NCBI GenBank assembly: GCA_934597165.1
Contig: CAKTQP010000043.1
Location: 1 to 16,690 of the forward strand
DNA from: an uncultured Oscillospiraceae bacterium
Lineage (GTDB): Bacteria > Bacillota > Clostridia > Oscillospirales > Oscillospiraceae
DNA length: 16,690 nucleotides
Direction: 5' to 3'
Shown here: in pieces, positions 14,594 through 16,690 of the stretch
How positions within the stretch are numbered: position 1 is the first letter of the stretch
How the letters are laid out: every line of letters begins with the position of its first letter
Notes under the pieces: generated by a model
The model's database searches: none
The model's input: only the letters and a program-made list of their open reading frames with translations
Told to the model about the DNA's origin: nothing
Position numbers and translations under genes: made by a program

Positions 14594-15133
14594 ATGTTTT
14601 TTGTCAGCGAACCCATAACCACCGCCCCTGCCGCGTTCCAAACGCCCCTGCAGGAGAAGACCTACCAGGCGCTGGACGCCCTGCACATCCCCTTCCAGCG
14701 TGTGGACACCGATGAGGCCATCACCATGGAGGATTGTGTCCAGATCGACGCGAAACTGGACATGAAGATGGTCAAAACCCTGTTCCTGTGCAACCGCCAG
14801 CACACCAGCTTTTACCTGTTCATCACCACCGGCGACAAGCCCTTCCGCTCCAAGGAGTTCAGCAAGGCGCTGGGGGTAGCACGGGTGTCCTTCGCGCCGG
14901 CGGAGCAGATGGAGGCCATGTTAGGCACCAAAATCGGAGCGGCCACCGTGTTCAGCGCCCTGCTAGAATCGGCACAAGGGGTGCAGATTGTTTTTGACCA
15001 GGACGTGTTAGCCCAGGAGTGGTACGGGTGCAGCGACGGCACCACCACCTGTTATCTCAAGGTGCGGACCGAGGAAATCCTCCACCAGCTCCTCCCCTAC
15101 GCCAACCACGTGGCCACGGTCCTCGCCCTGTGA
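14594..15133 (+). CDS. YbaK/ProX-type aminoacyl-tRNA deacylase-like protein
   Basis: 179 aa, one YbaK/INS-like domain. Members of the ProX/PrdX branch hydrolyse mischarged Ala-tRNA-Pro in trans or sit beside proline-reductase genes. Recognised from ALHIPFQRVDTDEA (30-42), VKTLFLCNRQHTSFYLF (60-76) with the conserved Lys61, GDKPFRSKEFSKALG (80-94) and VSFAPAEQMEAMLG (98-111). The usual HPxxN loop is missing: where relatives have roughly GCHPCxNTS, this protein reads GCSDGTTTC (145-153), so activity or specificity may differ. A longer frame runs 20 codons upstream, but GAGG at 8 bases before this ATG and the family N-terminus favour it. A poor promoter with -10 TACACT (14553-14558) is possible. 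No proline-reductase genes are nearby. It converges on the aldo/keto reductase with a 3-base gap. Confidence 0.87.
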   Translation: MFFVSEPITTAPAAFQTPLQEKTYQALDALHIPFQRVDTDEAITMEDCVQIDAKLDMKMVKTLFLCNRQHTSFYLFITTGDKPFRSKEFSKALGVARVSFAPAEQMEAMLGTKIGAATVFSALLESAQGVQIVFDQDVLAQEWYGCSDGTTTCYLKVRTEEILHQLLPYANHVATVLAL

Positions 15134-15136
15134 CGG

Positions 15137-16141
15137 TCACTTTTTCTCGTCTAGCAGCATGACCCTCTCCGGCGGGTTGCGGTCGATGGCGCCTACCACC
15201 CGGTGGGGCAGGTAAGGTTCCTCCAAATAGGCCACTTCCTCCGGCGTCAAGGTCACGTCTAGGGCGCCTACGGCGTCGTCGTAGTGGGACGCCTTGGTGC
15301 CGCCCACGATGGGGGACGCCACTCCCTTGGCCCAGTGCCAGGCCAGGGCAATCTGCTGCATCTTGCACCCGTGCCCCTCTGCCAGCTCCTGGACCCGTCG
15401 GACAATCTCCATGTCCTGGGCTTCGGTCAAATCGTGCTTGCCCATGGCCACCCGGTCGGTCTTGCTGCGCAGGGTGTCGGCGTTCCACTGGGGACGAGTC
15501 AGGTGTCCGGCAGCCAGGGAGCTGTAGGGCATGAGGGAGACGCCCATCTGCTTGCAGATGGGGATCAGCTCCCGCTCGTCCTCTCGGTAGAGCAGGTTGT
15601 AGTGGTTCTCCATGGCCTGGAAGGGTGCCCAACCATGGTCACGGGCGATGAGCTGCAAATTGTAGAACTGATACCCGTACATGGCGGACGCCCCCAGCGC
15701 CCGCACCTTCCCCGCCTTCACCAGGTCGTTCAGCGCCTCCATGGTCTCCTCCATGGGGGTCTCGTAGTCGAAGCGGTGGATGATATAGAGGTCCAGATAA
15801 TCCGTCCCCAGCCGTTTCAGCGTCCCGTCGATCTCCCGGTGGATGGCTTTGGCAGACAGGCGTCCGGGATTGAAGTAGACCTTGGAGGCGATGACCACCT
15901 GGTCACGGGGCACGTTCCCCTTCAGCGCTCTGCCCAGGTACTCCTCGCTGGTGCCGGCGGAATAGCCATTGGCGGTGTCGAAGAAGTTGATGCCCAGGGA
16001 GAGGGCGTGGCGGACGATGGCCTCGGTGGCGTGCTCGTCCACCGTCCAGTCGTGCATGGTGCCCGCTTTGCCGAAGCTCATGCAGCCTACGCAGAGCTTG
16101 GAGATGGTGATGTCAGTGTTGCCTAATTTCGTATATTCCAT
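15137..16141 (-). CDS. aldo/keto reductase
   Basis: 334 aa (beta/alpha)8-barrel NAD(P)H oxidoreductase of the cytoplasm. The catalytic tetrad is complete: Asp55 and Tyr60 in FFDTANGYSAG, Lys87 in VIASKVYF and His122 in YIIHRFD. The cofactor region holds GGTKASHYDDAVGA towards the C-terminus. The N-terminus MEYTKLGNTDITISKLCVGC fits the family. The frame is open nine codons earlier, but AAGGAG lies between that ATG and this one; the gap to this ATG is about 12 bases, a little long, so a TTG two codons upstream (6-base gap) is also possible. It lies downstream of the flavodoxin gene on the same strand, 48 bases apart, so the two are probably cotranscribed. Substrate not predictable. Confidence 0.93.
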   Translation of the reverse strand: MEYTKLGNTDITISKLCVGCMSFGKAGTMHDWTVDEHATEAIVRHALSLGINFFDTANGYSAGTSEEYLGRALKGNVPRDQVVIASKVYFNPGRLSAKAIHREIDGTLKRLGTDYLDLYIIHRFDYETPMEETMEALNDLVKAGKVRALGASAMYGYQFYNLQLIARDHGWAPFQAMENHYNLLYREDERELIPICKQMGVSLMPYSSLAAGHLTRPQWNADTLRSKTDRVAMGKHDLTEAQDMEIVRRVQELAEGHGCKMQQIALAWHWAKGVASPIVGGTKASHYDDAVGALDVTLTPEEVAYLEEPYLPHRVVGAIDRNPPERVMLLDEKK

Positions 16142-16160
16142 GGACAAATCAGTCTCCTTT

Positions 16161-16183
16161 CCACCCAAATGGGTGGATTTTTT
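16161..16183 (+). terminator. hairpin with + strand T-tract between flavodoxin and reductase genes
   Basis: CCACCC (16161-16166) pairs with GGGTGG (16171-16176) around AAAT, followed on the + strand by A and six T. As an intrinsic terminator it would act on rightward, that is antisense, transcription, although both flanking genes run leftward. On the - strand the same hairpin has no T-tract and lies immediately upstream of the reductase ribosome binding site AAGGAG, where it could affect translation or mRNA stability. Confidence 0.5.
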
Positions 16184-16189
16184 CCCTTC

Positions 16190-16663
16190 TTATGCCTGTT
16201 CCTCCGCCCAAGCGGCCAGTGCCTTCTCGGAGACGGAACTGCTGAACCGCTTGCCGGTGCGGACGGTGGCGTCGGGGCAGATCTTGCTCAAAATCTGTGC
16301 CGACTTGCCCATGCCGCTGCCGCCGGAGGTGGCGAAGGGGACGATGGTCTTGCCGGAGAAGTCACCGCTCTCCAGGAAGGTCTCCACAATGCGGGGCGCC
16401 TGGTACCACCAGATGGGGAAGCCCACGAACACGGTGTCGTACTGCTCCAGATTCTCCGGCTGGACGGCCAGTTCGGGGCGGGATTTTTCGTTCTGCATCT
16501 CCATGGTGCTGCGGCTGTGGCTGTCGTTCCAGTTCAGGTCGGGGCCGGTGTAGGGGACGGCCGGTTCGATGGCAAACAGGTCGGCGCCGATGGCGTTAGC
16601 CAGGTGTTCTGCCACCTTCTTGGTGGTGCCGGTTGCGGAAAAATATGCTACCAATGCGTTCAT
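16190..16663 (-). CDS. flavodoxin (Flavodoxin_4 family)
   Basis: 157 aa, single FMN-binding electron-transfer domain. The phosphate loop SATGTTK (9-15) follows the first strand; FPIWWYQAP (82-90) provides the aromatic residues expected to stack on the isoalloxazine ring, and ATSGGSGMG (111-119) forms the second FMN loop. The Asp/Asn/Ser-rich stretch 42-53 matches the insert seen in clostridial Flavodoxin_4 proteins. AGGAGGA lies 7 bases before the ATG. Its promoter is beyond the right edge of the window. Pairing with an aldo/keto reductase downstream is common in gut Clostridia and suggests a redox role, but the partner enzymes are unknown. Confidence 0.93.
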   Translation of the reverse strand: MNALVAYFSATGTTKKVAEHLANAIGADLFAIEPAVPYTGPDLNWNDSHSRSTMEMQNEKSRPELAVQPENLEQYDTVFVGFPIWWYQAPRIVETFLESGDFSGKTIVPFATSGGSGMGKSAQILSKICPDATVRTGKRFSSSVSEKALAAWAEEQA

Positions 16664-16690
16664 GTTGTCTTCCTCCTATTCGAAATCAAA

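Noticed and set aside
15130..15145. GTGAC-G-GTCAC followed by five T as a terminator for the deacylase gene.
   Set aside because: The arms are five bases with a one-base centre, which cannot close a hairpin loop without breaking pairs; it overlaps both convergent stop codons and is probably chance.

Overview
The window reads as a chromosomal segment of an anaerobic, fairly G+C-rich member of the Clostridia. The best guess is the Oscillospiraceae/Ruminococcaceae group of gut bacteria. This rests on strong AGGAGG-type ribosome binding sites, textbook sigma-A promoters, a Pol I with a decayed proofreading site, and clostridial families (DUF5685, Cys-rich KTR, ProX/PrdX-type deacylase, Flavodoxin_4). 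No ribosomal RNA, CRISPR array, transposase or phage gene is visible. The assignment is inference from gene content, not a database match.

Left part (1-7384, all transcribed leftward): a complete tRNA-Thr(CGT) with its own consensus-like promoter. Next comes a 402-base gene-free stretch that holds an unexpected cluster of DnaA-box-like 9-mers beside an A+T-rich patch. Two operon-like runs follow. argS and an anchored N-acetylmuramoyl-L-alanine amidase start from a perfect consensus promoter at 7450-7478. A weak terminator-like hairpin separates them from polA-rimI-tsaD (DNA repair/replication, S18 acetylation, t6A tRNA modification), whose stop codons abut or overlap the next gene's ribosome binding site.

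Middle (7617-10425, rightward): an iron-type alcohol dehydrogenase, a DUF5685 protein and a J-domain protein with TPR-like repeats and a Cys/Gly-rich tail. The three are translationally coupled through overlapping stop and start codons and end at a strong terminator. A small unrecognised gene (10500-10901) with lower G+C follows. A perfect consensus promoter overlaps its stop codon.

That promoter, with a palindrome just downstream of it, drives the most coherent accessory unit here (10986-14491): a TetR-family regulator, a Cys-rich KTR mini-protein, a small glycine-zipper membrane protein, an ABC ATPase and a large, internally duplicated ABC permease, closed by a 13-bp-stem terminator. The likely picture is a self-regulated ABC exporter with two small accessory proteins of unknown role.

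Right part (14594-16690): a ProX/PrdX-type deacylase-like protein on the + strand converges with an aldo/keto reductase, followed by a flavodoxin; the last two are on the - strand and are probably cotranscribed as redox enzymes. The long + strand reading frames opposite the 812-7372 region are shadows of the real - strand genes. I see no clear, wholly new defence or mobile system. The best leads are the DnaA-box cluster, the DUF5685/J-protein module and the TetR-KTR-zipper-ABC unit.
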